Assembly (NCBI GenBank): GCA_036674765.1
Contig: JARVKI010000138.1
Span: 1 to 64,000 of the forward strand
DNA length: 64,000 nucleotides
Direction: 5' to 3'
Source of the DNA: Seiridium cupressi
Taxonomy: Eukaryota > Ascomycota > Sordariomycetes > Amphisphaeriales > Sporocadaceae
Below, piece after piece: positions 35,697 through 47,600 of the stretch; position 1 is the stretch's first letter, and the number at the start of each line of letters is the position of its first letter. The notes under the pieces were generated by a model that saw only the letters and a program-made list of their open reading frames with translations, did not search any database and had not been told where the DNA came from. Both the position numbers and the translations under genes were made by a program.

Positions 35697-36998
35697 TACA
35701 CACGGGTCCGTGCACCATTTTCCACTATGACCCTACATATTCAAAGACGCGTTTCTTAGCCAAAACACACTCAATTTAGTCGTAGATAGATGTTTTAGAG
35801 TCGTAATCTAATAATAAGTGTACCAGACCCCTACTTTTACTACTGCTTTCAGCCTATCCTTTATAGAGTTAACCAGGGCGTTGACGAGACCTATATCTAT
35901 CTGTGACTACGCCTGCTCGATAACCTCTCGAATATAAGCCTCATAATCTAGGTTCTTTCTGATTTCGTGAAGCTTAGGCTCTATTGCGTAAATCTGCTTC
36001 TTCAAAGCAGCCCATACGTGTTCGATAGGGTTGAGATCTGGGCTATGAAAGGGCCACTCTATAATGGCAATTCCGTACTCCTCCAGCCATTTTTTTATAC
36101 GGTTACTCCGATAGATAGGAGCGTTATCTTGGATAAAAAAATCACCAGGTTCGTAAAGCGGGAGCAGGCCATCCTCGAGGACTTTTATATAAGAGCTCGA
36201 ATTAACTCCTTAGCGTTACGAGCCTGGATCTCCCTGGCAGAACACCAACGGTGACCTCCCTCCCTCTCTATCCCTGGACCACACCATCCCCCAGACCATG
36301 ATTGCAAGCGTGGGTTTCCCATAGGACCGTAGTTACACTAAATCTCTCTTATACCTCTCGTTAGCAAATCTAACCACCTAACGGCCTGTTACGCCCGGGG
36401 AGTTTTCGACCGTACACTCGTCTAAAAATAGTGCTTTAATCAACCTCTCCAGCTCCTTTATTTAGAGGTATTTCTAGGTAAAAGCTAATCGTTCTGCAGC
36501 GTTTTCTTCCGTTAATAAAATCCTCTTTGCCTTCCTCCAGCTGCCGAAGTAATACCGTTGCAAAATCTTCTTCACAGTCTTCCCACTAATATTGAGATCT
36601 GCCTTCTTTGCCAGGCTTAAAAAGCTACAATCCGGGTGCCTTCTAGCAAGGAGGACTAGCCTACGCTCATCCCAAAAAATTGTTTTATATCTGCCGTGCC
36701 TCCTATCTTACGTTTAGGTAATACCGCGGGCTTAAGCACGATTAACAATATAATATATCGTAAATCTATTTTCAGTACCGACGGCGGCGGCAACCTGCGC
36801 AACTGGCTCACCTGAAGCCACGACAACGATAAATCCTTTGGCCTCCGTATTGGACTCCCCATTACGTACGCGATTTGCGCTTATTTCGCGCCCAAATTCA
36901 CGCAATTCAGGCTTCATCTTATAGTAAATTGGGTGGTTGAAGAAGGTGGGTTATTTTAATCAAGTCGCGTTGATGAAACGCGGTGGTCTGTGCGTATA
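35697..36998 (-). mobile_element. inactivated Tc1/mariner (DD34E) transposon
   Basis: The minus strand encodes a degenerate transposase. It starts at about 36917 (MKPELREFGREISANRV), has a helix-turn-helix part (SLAKKADLNISGKTVKKILQ), and the catalytic positions FLDECTVENSPG, FFIQDNAPIYRS and SPDLNPIEHVW with 34 residues between the second Asp and the Glu. Several stops and frame changes are present; the C-terminus ends near 35812. Possible terminal inverted repeats are TACACACGGGTCC at the left end (35697) and TACGCACAGACCA on the other strand at the right end (36998). Identity is partial, most mismatches are transitions, and each end is flanked by TA as expected for Tc1/mariner. Total size of about 1.3 kb fits the superfamily. 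Confidence 0.85.
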
Positions 36999-37829
36999 CA
37001 AATAAAGTTCCCGAAAGTGTAGATACAATCGCTCCACAACCTTGAAGTCAGTCACCGCTATTTTATTTGCGCCACGATTGAGATGGTGATGAAACATTGA
37101 GAGCGGGAGAATTGATGCTGTCCTTTGATAGTTGTGACACTGTAGCACAGCCAAGACTGCGTAGATACAGTTTAGGCTTCAATATCGTGACTAAGGAAAC
37201 AACGGTAGCAACCCGAAAAGTCGAGTCGTACATGCTCGACGGCTATGTGTTGCCGATAAAATACAGTAAAGTTGAGATTGCCTTCGGCGGCAGTGTCTGA
37301 TGTATGGCTTAACGCATGAGCTCAGCTGCTTCTAAGCAGCGAGAATCCCATCACAAGCTTCCTCTACTAATAATCTACGATCAGGTTTGGATATCAAGTA
37401 TGATAACATCTTGGCCAGTATCACACCAGCGACAGGTCTCCCGTCTTATGGGAAACTACCAGTCACGGCAACTCCAGACCCGTAGCTACGGTCTGAGTCA
37501 CTCACCGAAAGGTAATTGGTAGGCCCCAAGAACGAGACCTGGTTCCGTGTTCTTGGTGCTTCTGCCTAAATGGCGGAACGACTGGCCGCCAACCGAGCCG
37601 AGGGGTAAACCCCGCATACTTGACCTTGCATACGCCTGTAAAAGGCAAAATCGCCGAAAAAGTTAACTGCAAGAATTGGATTGCTGACCATGAACCATCT
37701 GACATGCTGCATATAAGAAGAGGGCCACCATGGTAATTTGGTTGATCATTCTGTTGGGCCACTCTATTGACAACTTCGTAGACAACACTGGCATTTGCAA
37801 TACGCAGACTAAATTCCAATCCATCGACA
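36999..37829. other. upstream region of the alpha/beta hydrolase
   Basis: No coding feature supported. It probably contains the promoter of the gene starting at 37830. Confidence 0.5.
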
Positions 37830-38834
37830 ATGATTGAAACCAAAGTTGATATCCAGTACCAGGTTCAAGAAGTGCTTAACCTGCTCCCATCTTTCGATGC
37901 TTTTTGGGAGGCATACAAGACAGTGAACGGTCATCAAATCGGTGTCCATATTCTTGTCCCAAAGGAAAAGTCAAACACCAGGCGACCAATGCTTGTAAGA
38001 ATACATGGAGGTGGTTGGCACGAAGGGTCTTCGGATCATGATCTCCGACCATGGTACGTCATACCACCGACCGATTATCTAGGCAATAGTTCTTGATTGC
38101 TAACGAGAAAAAGGACATTGGATATGGCCCTCCAGCATAAGGCCGTGATAGTGACGCCCGACTATAGGCTGATGCCTGAATCGCAATTTAATGATATCGA
38201 CGATGACTTGCGTGATTTCTGGCTCTGGGTAGAGAATGACCTGGAGAAGCTTCCTGGGTTGTATTTGGACGCAAGCAATGTGGCCATTGTTGGAGAAAGT
38301 GCGGGTGGGTACCTGGCGGCGCAGTCAGTGTTGCGCGGATTTTCGAAAAAGGCAGCTGTTGTCATGCTTCAATATCCAGCACTGTCCATCCAGCGACATA
38401 TGGATACGTGGGCGACCGCTCCGGCAGACCAGATAGTCCCTATCACTGTGCTGGACGATTACGTTGCGAAAATGGTTCCGGGCAAGTTGCTGACTAGAAC
38501 TCCATGCGGGACGAGGATGGACCTCGTCAAGGCAAGCATACAGAGCAAACGGTTGGTCGATCTATCCAAGTATCCTCAGCTGGACCCAATTACCAGCCTT
38601 GAGACGGCCGAGAGGATTCCACCAATCTTTCTGTTTCATGGCGTTGACGACTCCAGTGTTCCGGTTGGTGAGGTTCAGGAGTGGGCAGAGAAGCTCAAGA
38701 GGCTGCATCCTGAGGTACCCCTCCACGCAGTGTTCCCACCTGGAGAGCACGTACTGGACAAACACCACAGATTGGAGGAACCGTGGCTGAAGGAACCTGT
38801 TGCTTTTGTGGAGCGATATTGGCCTGTGACGTAG
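37830..38834 (+). CDS. alpha/beta hydrolase (esterase/lipase, hydrolase_3 type)
   Basis: Two exons, 37830-38053 and 38114-38834, with a 60-bp intron (GTACGT donor), give 314 residues. The oxyanion-hole motif is IHGGGWHEGS (residues about 58-67). The nucleophile elbow is GESAGGYLAAQS with Ser at the centre. The acid is probably in FLFHGVDDSSVPV and the catalytic His in PPGEHVLD near the C-terminus, so the Ser-Asp-His triad seems complete. No signal peptide, so it is probably cytosolic. Fungal members hydrolyse small esters and often sit in metabolic clusters; nothing nearby fixes a substrate. No disabling change seen. Confidence 0.88.
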
Positions 38835-40948
38835 CATGATGGAAGCCTTCATTAGTTGAGCATCTACTTCACGGCCCTTTGAATGACAGTGAGCTCTGTC
38901 TAATATAGTCCTTCGGTAGTGGCAGTTACGGCGTATTGACGACATTACACGCAGGTTCCTAGAAGTCCAATTATCCTTAGGCAAGAGCCCGCAAGAAACC
39001 TACGCATATCTACATACTAGCAGCAATAGCTGCGAGCACTTAGTGACACAAAAATAAACGTTATTTTGTTCCCAGATAGCTCTATTTCCATAGCTTTTCG
39101 ATCGCAGTGGGGCCGGGTTCCGCCAGCAGGCTTTCGCTGGCATGCTCTTGGAGACACACCTTGCGGTGGCGGCTTGCGGCGGGCTATCGACATGGTCCTA
39201 ATCAGATCCAGACAGTGTACAAGTACCATTTTGAAGATTTCATGGCAATCAATAACATAAGCAGCAGGCCAGATAGTTGATTTCAATGCGTGAGCGACTT
39301 TCAGCCGGACTATTAGGACGTCTCTCCAGTTGAAGGACAATCTTGATTCCATATGTTTTGAAAGCGCTTGACCTTCTGCCACTTTCCCTGGTCTCTCGAT
39401 TTTCGGTTATAAACTCGCCGTGCCATTTGACCTGTGATCAGTATTCCCCAACCTATTTCAGCATACCTCGAAGCTTCATTGGACCCCAGACCTGCAGAAT
39501 TGGAATCATGAGGCTGCGAAAGACTTCAACCCGCCAACACTATCCACTATCCACTACACTAAGGGGAACATTGTACCTACATGTAGGTACTTAGACACAA
39601 ATATCGGACGCCACTTCACTTATTCATCAATCTCTTGAATGCTTCACACGGTCATGCTGTTTGTTTTCCAGAAGATTCTCATTGATTTCATCGATTGTGG
39701 GACACCGTCACTATCGTATAGCCTTAACATTGTGCCCTCCCGATCCTTAAACCGACCAGATATCCTTGCATCCTTTTGCGTTATCTAGGCTACGCAAGGT
39801 TGTAAACTAACACTTTTCGCGAGTAAGTCTTACATGGGCGAATCGTATGGATAGAGATCGGAGTTTTTTACGTGAATCTCTGTGGATGACGTGGGCTGTC
39901 ACGTGGATCAATGAATAGGTTGTAGTCTTACTAGTGCACATTCATCTTTTCCTCAGCTAAATTGACTCGTCACTCTCCTGATGTGAAGTTTGAAGTGCAC
40001 CATTTCGACAGCGCATCATCAGAATGTTGTTGGCCACAGATGCATTGATTTCTCTCATGCAACCAATGCCCTGCTATTTTCGACGTTTCCAACCACAGCT
40101 CCTCTTACGTTGGTCACATCTCGGCTCGAATGGAAAGACCTAAGCCGAGAGCTCAGTTCCATGTCCGAGCTGAACCCAAGTAACTACCTATAGTTATCAT
40201 ATACAGCAGAATGGTACATTGGATCTTGCAAATGATTCATACCCGGCTAAAGACCGCCAGACCTCGTTTTACAGAATCAAGTATGGTGTCCAACTTGTGC
40301 CTAAATGCAGCCACATGACTCCCAGGTAAGGTATGCATGCATACGATATATTGCCTTACAAAATGGCTTGGGGTCAATATCACTGTGACCAGTAGCACTC
40401 CGAAGAATCTGGTAAGGCTGCTGCGGCTGTGAGATATGACGCGCTACACGTTTCTGTAATCTGACTCATCCAGTAAGGCACCAGCCTGTCTTTTATCGCC
40501 GCAAAGCAGGAGTCTGGGTGTGCCTCTATTAGGCTCATCATAACAGGCACTGGAATTGTATTGTATTGTATCAGTTGTGTGTCATTCTCAAACCCGACAC
40601 CATCATGCCAGTCAGCCCAGTGGCTGATTAAGATAACGAGAGGCTCCTCCCTGTATGACATTACAAGATAAGCATCATTTGTATGGTTTGCAGCAGTCAC
40701 TTAATCACGAAAGGGACAAATGGCGTCCATCATGACAGAATAACGTTATTCACTACAACCAAAAGAACACGTTTGATTGGTGCAACTCATCGTTTCTAAC
40801 TTAAATGTTGGCGGTTGATCGTCACGTCCACTCTCAACCTATAAAAGCCGAACCTTCCTACCACAAACTCCAGGCATGTTAGAGGCTGTTCTGACCCAAG
40901 ATACCCCCAACAATATACATCGTGCTACGACATCTAGTTCCGATCAAA
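38835..40948. other. gene-less stretch with one possible coding fragment
   Basis: A minus-strand frame at 40380-40700 (106 codons, with LVILISHWADWHDGVGFEND) reads like protein but is unrecognised and may be a relic. A TATA-like cctataaaag near 40838-40847 lies about 105 bases before the ATG at 40949. Confidence 0.4.
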
Positions 40949-41377
40949 ATGAGCGATCAACAGGGCACAGACGCCAATATCCCCACCGATTTCGAGCAAT
41001 TTCTTACTGAAGCTGAACGAAAAGATGCTCTAACGAAAATGCGGCAGGAACGGCTGCAGGAGGATATTTATGCAGCAAACTTTGAGCCCCCATCACGACG
41101 GGTCATAGCCCGGACCCAAGCACTAGTAGAGCAGCCTAGTCGCGATGAGCAACTGGAAGAGATGAAGCATAGACGTGCTGCTCGGCGTGCAGAAAGAGAC
41201 AGGGAGCACGGCAAGCGCAAAGGGGAAGGCACATCAGCTAAGCAACCGGGGCCCTCCACCCAAGCTTCAGGTGCCTCGGCTGCAGGCAGCAGCTCAGCAG
41301 CAGCGGAAGACTCGCGGACTGCGATCTATACGCCTAGAAGCGAAGGGAAAGGGAAAGGAAAAGCCGTTAAAAGATGA
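40949..41377 (+). CDS. small highly charged protein of unknown function
   Basis: An intronless frame of 142 residues from the ATG at 40949 (an earlier Met at 40922 is possible, but MSDQQGTDANIPTDFEQFL looks like a natural N-terminus). The middle is a charged helix-rich segment (EAERKDALTKMRQERLQEDI, RDEQLEEMKHRRAARRAERD) likely to form a coiled coil. The C-terminus is Ala/Ser-rich and then basic (EGKGKGKAVKR), possibly a nuclear localisation signal. No domain recognised. A TATA-like box lies upstream. Codon use and composition look coding, but expression is unproven. Confidence 0.55.
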   Translation: MSDQQGTDANIPTDFEQFLTEAERKDALTKMRQERLQEDIYAANFEPPSRRVIARTQALVEQPSRDEQLEEMKHRRAARRAERDREHGKRKGEGTSAKQPGPSTQASGASAAGSSSAAAEDSRTAIYTPRSEGKGKGKAVKR

Positions 41378-42106
41378 GCTGTACATCATGGCAACCCAGA
41401 ATAGGGAGCTCGCATGAACCTCATGCGTAACTTTCAGTGCTCTCGTCCATGGACTTACTAGTAGCTAGCTTGCACAATAATACACGAAGCTCTAGTACTT
41501 GAGGCTTGATGCGACAGTTATTTCGCGTGACGAGAATGATCGAGGACGCAAGAATTCTAAACCGAGCTGTCCCCGCAGAAATTACAAATCAACCAATGAT
41601 GGAGGTCATTTACCCTAAAAGCTGTAGTTATCGCAGGTGTTGAGTCAATCGCTGGCCCTTTAGGAACTCAAGGCTATGATTGTCCTGGTTGTGTATTTAC
41701 TCGAAGACTCCTGATAATTGTTTCTTCGCCCGAATTCGCATTACCCAGATTCCCATTCTTAATGAACAACTGGTTACTGGCTCGTCCCCCAACCAGGGTT
41801 GACTGGAAGTTTCGGCAGGCGAAGTAGGTTACAATAAAACTCGACATTGGGTAGGAGATTATTAGAGTTGTTAGAGTCAATAACTGTCTGGACAGTTACA
41901 TCATTAGCCACCACATCATTAGCCACCTGATAAGAGTGTGTGATGGTGACACCCCAAACCGTTTACAGGGTAGAATGTAACCTGAAGAAGTACAACTCAT
42001 TTGTATGCTAATACATATTTCCATCAAGCCATTTTTCGGCTCCACCGCCCTGACATCTGATGTGTTCTATCAGGTCTGCTACTACGGTCTAGGTGATTTT
42101 GACTTA
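41378..42106. other. gene-less stretch
   Basis: No coding frame supported. It contains a near-perfect palindrome at 41881-41898 (taactgtc tg gacagtta) that shares its core with repeats at 51796-51840 and 52977-53020. Confidence 0.5.
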
Positions 42107-42510
42107 ACCGTAATCATGGAGTAACGGTCGACGGACCCAAAAACCCTAAAGAGTCCAAAAGGTCCAACGCCTCATCAACAGAATAGAATGTCGAGCCATG
42201 ATTTTCATTTAAAGCGTCGAATCTAATATCGATGTGCTCGCTAGCGACGACAGCGAGACTACCAATCCCGATGAGAGGGCCTCGGCGTGACTGGGACCAA
42301 TCACACCCACCCTGAACTTCAACGAAAGGGCTATCTTGTCAGTCTTTCACAACCATCAGCTAGTAATTTCAAACAAGGAGTCATTCCTCCTAGGCCGGTA
42401 ACCCTCAACATTTGTGGTGAGTTTCGTTCCGAAACCATTCTCGAGAATATCTTTTGTCTTCAGTATGTGGAATGGTACGACCTCACAAACGACGAGGTTC
42501 ACGTATGTAG
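42107..42510 (-). pseudogene. unidentified coding relic
   Basis: On the minus strand a run reading VNLVVCEVVPFHILKTKDIL and NVEGYRPRRNDSLFEITS is followed, after stops at two positions, by GPLIGIGSLAVVASEHIDI and FYSVDEALDLLDSLGFLGP to a stop near 42110. The local amino-acid composition is strongly protein-like, but I do not recognise the family. Stops in the middle and no start codon suggest a relic. Confidence 0.35.
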
Positions 42511-42856
42511 TGCTCATATCACTTGGCTAGTGTAACTTGGCTAGTGTATAATTGTGGGGCGTAAACTGTAGCATTCTCTCTAGATCAATGTACTGGCTTA
42601 TGCATATCTTTCTTCTCATGTATACCAGCTCCCCAATATCATAAATCACCCAACTCTCTGGTATGCGCTTAATCTGTTCACAACTGAGATTGGTTTCCCT
42701 CGCTTCATTTCCTCAAGTTTACCCAACTGCGTCATTGATCCACTGTCAAAATAATATAATCGCATCGCCTATACGCTCTGTAGAGTCCCTCCTCAGCCCG
42801 ATTGTCCCAAGCTAACTGCCACTGGTCAAGTATTGACGTAGTTGGGATTGATGCAA

Positions 42857-44061
42857 TTAATCGAATCGCTTCAACTCTGTGGCCATTGGTTGTAGATGGA
42901 GGGTTAAGTGGCGATCTGCAGCCGTGGCAACTTGTTGGATAGTTGGCCAATTGCCTTGGGCGACGTGAATGAGAGTGGCGTTGTCAAAGTGAGGTAAATG
43001 ATTTTTGAGATACCTCGCGTCTCGTCTGATCTTCTGGGGGATGATATCCGGGTTAAGTCTCATCACCAGCTTGAAGAACCAAAGCTCTGCCGGGCCAAGA
43101 TTGCTCTCTGGAAATCGCTGAGCAAGGGTTTTGACGTCGTTTGCCCGAATGACAGTCCCTTGATTCCCAAGTCTTTGCGAGCCGTCCGTTGTTACTGTGT
43201 AGATCGACCGTGGCTGGGCGCCCCTCGCCATCACTTGTGCCAAGTCCTTGATCCAGTGCTTGCTGCTGTCCATGTAGCTTTTGACCCCGTTCATCGTAAA
43301 GACCTGCAAATGCTCACGTAGACTGAGTTCGGCTGTGTCTTTTTGCGTTTTGGTTGTTGAATATTTAGCTTTTACCTCGCATGGAAGATTATTAAGGGTG
43401 ACTTACAGCTAAGCATGAGCTTTGTGATATTCAAAGCAACGTAAGCCACCGCCTGTTCGTCCCAAGGAGGAAGATTCTTCCAGAAACTGGCGAGTGGCAG
43501 ATCCTGGTTTGGGAACTCGATCGGAAGCAACACTCGAATGATATCCATCATGTAGATTGCTCTCATTAGTCGAGAAGTCTCTTCGGCGCCGACATACCGG
43601 TCATAGCTTCGGTAGCCCTGAGCTGTTTTAACCGCAAGCTGCCGAACCTGCGAGTCTAGAGCTAAGGCATCCTTGGCCAGCTGGATGTTCCATTGCTCGA
43701 CCGGAATTGCCTTCTCTGTGTTACCAGGAACGAGGTACGTCTTGCTGAAGCTGCTGACATTGGCTGCCAGGTTGTTGATGTCGTAATGGGGAGACGACGC
43801 TATCCGCGGAGATGGCACCTAGCTCATCATCGAGGCAGCAAGGCATCCCGACACCATGCGAAATCTTGGAAGACCTATGCTACGGATTATGATGCGACAA
43901 GGAACGGAACCATCTAGCTGGCAGCTATAACGAAGGCGCTTCGATATCCCCCGAATGGAGTGGAGGTCATCCAGATCCACCCAAACGAAAATTTCCGATT
44001 GAAGCTCAAGGGGAAGTCGTTCAAGTGGAGCCGCTCCAGGACGGTATCGGCGTGGCCACAT
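42857..44061 (-). pseudogene. F-box protein with in-frame TAG and a doubtful splice phase
   Basis: From Met at 44061 (MWPRRYRPGAAPLERLPLELQS) the first part is an F-box (LERLPLELQSEIFVWVDLDDLHSIRGISKRLRY), the Skp1-binding module of SCF ubiquitin ligases. Codon 81 is TAG (43819-43821); the same frame goes on at once with VPSPRIASSPHYDINNLAANVSSF and SFWKNLPPWDEQAVAYVALNITKLML. After an intron with donor GTAAGT near 43407 comes a second exon with VFTMNGVKSYMDSSKHW and PAELWFFKLVMRLNPDIIPQ to the stop at 42857. The exon phases do not match by one base, so a frameshift may also be present. C-to-T or G-to-A would explain the TAG. The C-terminal domain is not one I can name. Confidence 0.65.
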
Positions 44062-46371
44062 TGTGGCTGAAGCTTGTCTCTGATTCAATGTTAGGTTAGA
44101 CGGTACGAGCAAGGCTCAGGTACAGTGAGACTTACTTGACTGACAAAAAGCAAAGACTTGGTACTGTGGGCGTGGCGATGATGATCCATGACTCGAAGCT
44201 GTCGTGGCCAGGCAGACAGAGCGAGTGCTGATGATGACGTTCCCCGAGCCTGGTGGCAGCGCCTTGAAAGGAGTAGCGTATCGTAGCTACCGTGAGCTGC
44301 GCAGATGAGAATGATGCTGGCGAGAAGAAGGCTGATCTAGTACTGTTGACGCCGCAAGGATAGCTAGCCTATGACTGTCGTGACTGATATGACGCGAGAT
44401 CTGGTGGTAAGAAGCGTTCGGAGCTGGAGTAGTCGGACCTGAGGTCGTCGAAGATGGCTGGTGACGGACGAACGACTGATGATGGATGATGACGGTGGAT
44501 GGACGGTGATAGTAGATGGATGGTGATAGTAGATGGATGATGGCAATAGATGGATGATGCTTGACGATGATGTGAGATGGCTTGACTGTACTGCTGCTTG
44601 TCCAGAATGACCAAAGTTCGTGAAGCATGTGGTGAAGAAGAAGAAGAAAGTGGTTCAGGGCTGATGGGGGAGCTGCTTAAGTATGAAAACATTTTCAGGT
44701 TCACGCTAGTACGGTTCTGCCTGAATCTTATGGTGGGGGAGAACAGAACATCGCCAACGTCGCCGGCAGCAAACAGATGGATTTATCCCCCACCTGAATC
44801 ACGCGTAACCCGCCCCACACCACCGACGGTTTTCTCCTAGCACCTTGATCGATGCGTCTGTCATACACGTCTTCTTTCTCATTGAAGGCAATCGGTAATG
44901 CTAACGCTTCTCCTCGGGTAGTGGTGGAGGAGGGGGGAGGGCAATAGGCGAGCGGGAGGATTTGTGATTTGCTACTTACCATGCTGGATGGCTTACTTAG
45001 CTAGCTGAGGATGGTGGTGTTGCTGTTCTAATTGGTAATCTGTTGTAAAATGCTTTGACGGGTATTTACTACGTGAAGGCCTATCCACTAGACCAGGCTT
45101 ACCTATAACATCACGCCGGGCATTAGCAGCTTATCGCACTGAGTAAAGCAACTACCTATGGCTACTATGCCTGTCAACACTCCTTAGAGCACAACTGCGC
45201 TGAGGACGTTCGGGAGTGACATTGCATAAGTTAAGAAATTGATAATGCCCTTAATGGCTTAAATACCACGTCCTACAAGTGACGAGTACGAATACATGAC
45301 AGCGCTGTACCTCTAGCAAGTCGTCTTTCTCTCTCTATGGCATTGCTTTCTTTTTGAGCGCTAGCCTTGGTTCTGTGCAGCTACCCATTACATTACGTGA
45401 CATTTCGATGCTTCGCAAAACGAGTTACAGTGCTGACACTGACGCACAAGGTCAACCTCAAGTCTATAGGGAAAGTGAATTACTCTGGTTGATCTACGGT
45501 TGGAGCGCTCGAAGATTGACGGAGGGAAGGACATGACTGATGTGGGAAATGGACATTGGCTGAGTAAGGATCGTGGCTCTGGTCTAGTCTAGTTTGATAC
45601 CTGAAGCACAGAGAACATATCCCTAAATTCCTACCTGTCGAGAGCTATACTCTCCCCAGTGAACACAATCTCGCTCCCAAGACTCGCCGACGACCCGCGT
45701 CGCTCATCGCCTCGCTCTTTTGAGACCACCCGCTGACGAGGTCCCTTGCCAGCCACAGTCGCGGGTGTAGTCGCAGCGAACGACGTCGTGGTGCCATCGC
45801 CGCTCGCCCTCTTCTCGTCGGCGGTTCAGACAATACAGCGACGACGCATCCTTTGGCGCCAGAGCTAGCTCACGGATGATTCCAGTGGCCATAGCCCCGC
45901 AGATTAAGCTGGTCACCATCCCCACGCACTTACCGGCTAGGCCGAGGCGATTCCCGCTGGCGTCGCCTATACTATTATCACCGCCTTCATCGTCATCGTC
46001 TTCGTTGTTGTCGTCGTGTACTGTTTAGGTTCCAAAGGACTAGTGTGCATGTGTATATGCGTGTGTATGAATATACAGGAGGTTCCTATCGAAGCTTGCT
46101 AGACTAACTCTATTGTCCTCACCGGGTGACTCAATAGGTAAGAAAGATCAGTGCCGTAGTGCTGGTGTAGCCTGAAAATGCCGACGCGCGGATATTTATC
46201 CTGCTAGTTGGAGGGAGAAACAACAATACCGTAGCTGAATCTATCAGCTTGATGGCGGCTGGGTGCATCACTTGATCCGGATTGGACTATACACTGTCTG
46301 TCTCTGTCTCATCTTCGGTTTGCCCTACTCGAACGCACAACGCTACAGGACTGTTCAAGCTCCGCGAAATG
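44062..46371. other. gene-less stretch with simple repeats
   Basis: It contains a 17-bp minisatellite (listed separately) and a gtc/tcg-rich tract at about 45980-46016. A minus-strand frame around 45704-46016, beginning with an acidic run and containing LICGAMATGIIRELALAPK, is open but has no clear start and no known family. Confidence 0.4.
44483..44567 (+). repeat. 17-bp minisatellite, five units
   Basis: Units of the type tggatggtgatagtaga are repeated five times head to tail with 2-6 differences each. The open frames here on the minus strand are low-complexity products of the repeat. Confidence 0.85.
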
Positions 46372-46660
46372 TTATACAAGTTGCAGCAAGACATACTGCG
46401 TTTTTGAAGCGATAAGGATCAATTCTAACTCTGGATCCTCGTGTCTAAATAGTCGTTCGATGTTAGCTGGGATTCTTTCACGGTAAAATCCGCCGTCGAA
46501 GGCATCTATGTTATCAAAAGCTTGGGTAGGTAGTCCCTTAAAGGCTGTCATAAAGCGATGCGGGATTAAGGGATAAAAGATTCAAGATCCTGTGGGAATA
46601 TGGATTTCTTTTACGCCAAGGACCCCGACCGTCAACCATTTAAAACGGCGATGTGCTCTT
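46372..46660 (-). pseudogene. unidentified coding relic
   Basis: The minus strand reads KWLTVGVLGVKEIHIPTGS, then TGA, then in the same frame IFYPLIPHRFMTAFKGLPTQ, FDGGFYRERIPANIERLF and HEDPELELILIASKTQYVLL to TAA at 46372-46374. The TGA could be a former TGG. Strongly protein-like, but I cannot name the family. No start codon seen. Confidence 0.35.
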
Positions 46661-47039
46661 AAGCTACGGCTTGACTCCTCATCCCTATGACTAGGATTTT
46701 CGGGCCGGAAAGATGCTCTTACTAGTTTAGTGCAGCTGCCAAGGTGCCAACAACCCGCCTAGCCCTGATGTCCGATGCGCTGCAGTAGACTATCAAGCCT
46801 CAAAAGGAAAAGTTCCAACTTTCCCATGAAGCGAACTGGACCCCGACTGTATTGGAGCAGTACTCAGGTGTAGCAAGTCTTTTAGGCACTTAATAGCTTG
46901 TCATATTTAGACCGTACGTCTTTAACCCCGAACATCACTATATCAATCAATGTATTCGTTCACGCGATATACGTTTATAGATGCTAACCACCTCTCATAT
47001 TTAACTTTTGGGCTAATCAAGCCGGCATCTGCTTACAAC
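46661..47039. other. gene-less stretch
   Basis: Nothing recognised. Confidence 0.4.
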
Positions 47040-47600
47040 CTTGGGCGACAATTGGCACGACTGTCGAATTACCGGAGAACCTTATTTGAAGGTAAGCTTC
47101 TTAGCAGTATATGTTACGTTGACTGTCTTCCCTGTAAATCTTCTTTCGACGACCTGAGACGACATTTAGCAAGGATATGCTATCCCAAAAAGAACCAACG
47201 TGCTTGTCGATAACTGGGCGATTCTCACGATCCGGATAAATACGCCAACCCAGAAGAATTCGACCCCGTCAGGTACCTCAATAGCTGGCATGGAACCAAA
47301 ATCAAGGATGAACCCAATGAAAGACGCAACCAAACGTATGCATTCGGGGCTGGTCGAAGGATATGCCCTTGGCAGCGGCTAGCCGAACGTACTCTGTTGT
47401 TGGTAATGAGAAAACTTGTCTGGTCTCTCAACACGCAACCTCTTGTCCGGGGAAAGCGGGGTCTTGATATCCGAACAGCATTCACCGCCTCGCCGGAGCC
47501 GGCAGTTGTGCAACTCCTCTTGACGGATAAACAGAAACGCGACGTCATTGAGAAAAGTGGCGAAAGGCGGATGGCTACTTGGCTAGATTCGAGAGGTGGT
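47040..47600 (+). pseudogene. C-terminal relic of a cytochrome P450
   Basis: After a weak upstream part (LARLSNYRRTLFEG, probable region before the K-helix), frames at 47195-47600 give IPKRTNVLVDNWAIL, then one frameshift, then DPDKYANPEEFDPVRYLNSW and the heme-binding region YAFGAGRRICPWQRLAERT, followed by KLVWSLNTQPLVRGKRGLDI. The order is that of the last quarter of a fungal P450. The Cys ligand is kept, but the Gly two residues after it is Trp. The N-terminal three quarters are absent. Orientation and sequence differ from the P450 relic at 18845-19810, so it is not a simple copy of it. Confidence 0.85.

Noticed and set aside
44287..44704. A Ser/His-rich protein on the minus strand
   Set aside because: The composition is produced by translation of the minisatellite; no start context or family.
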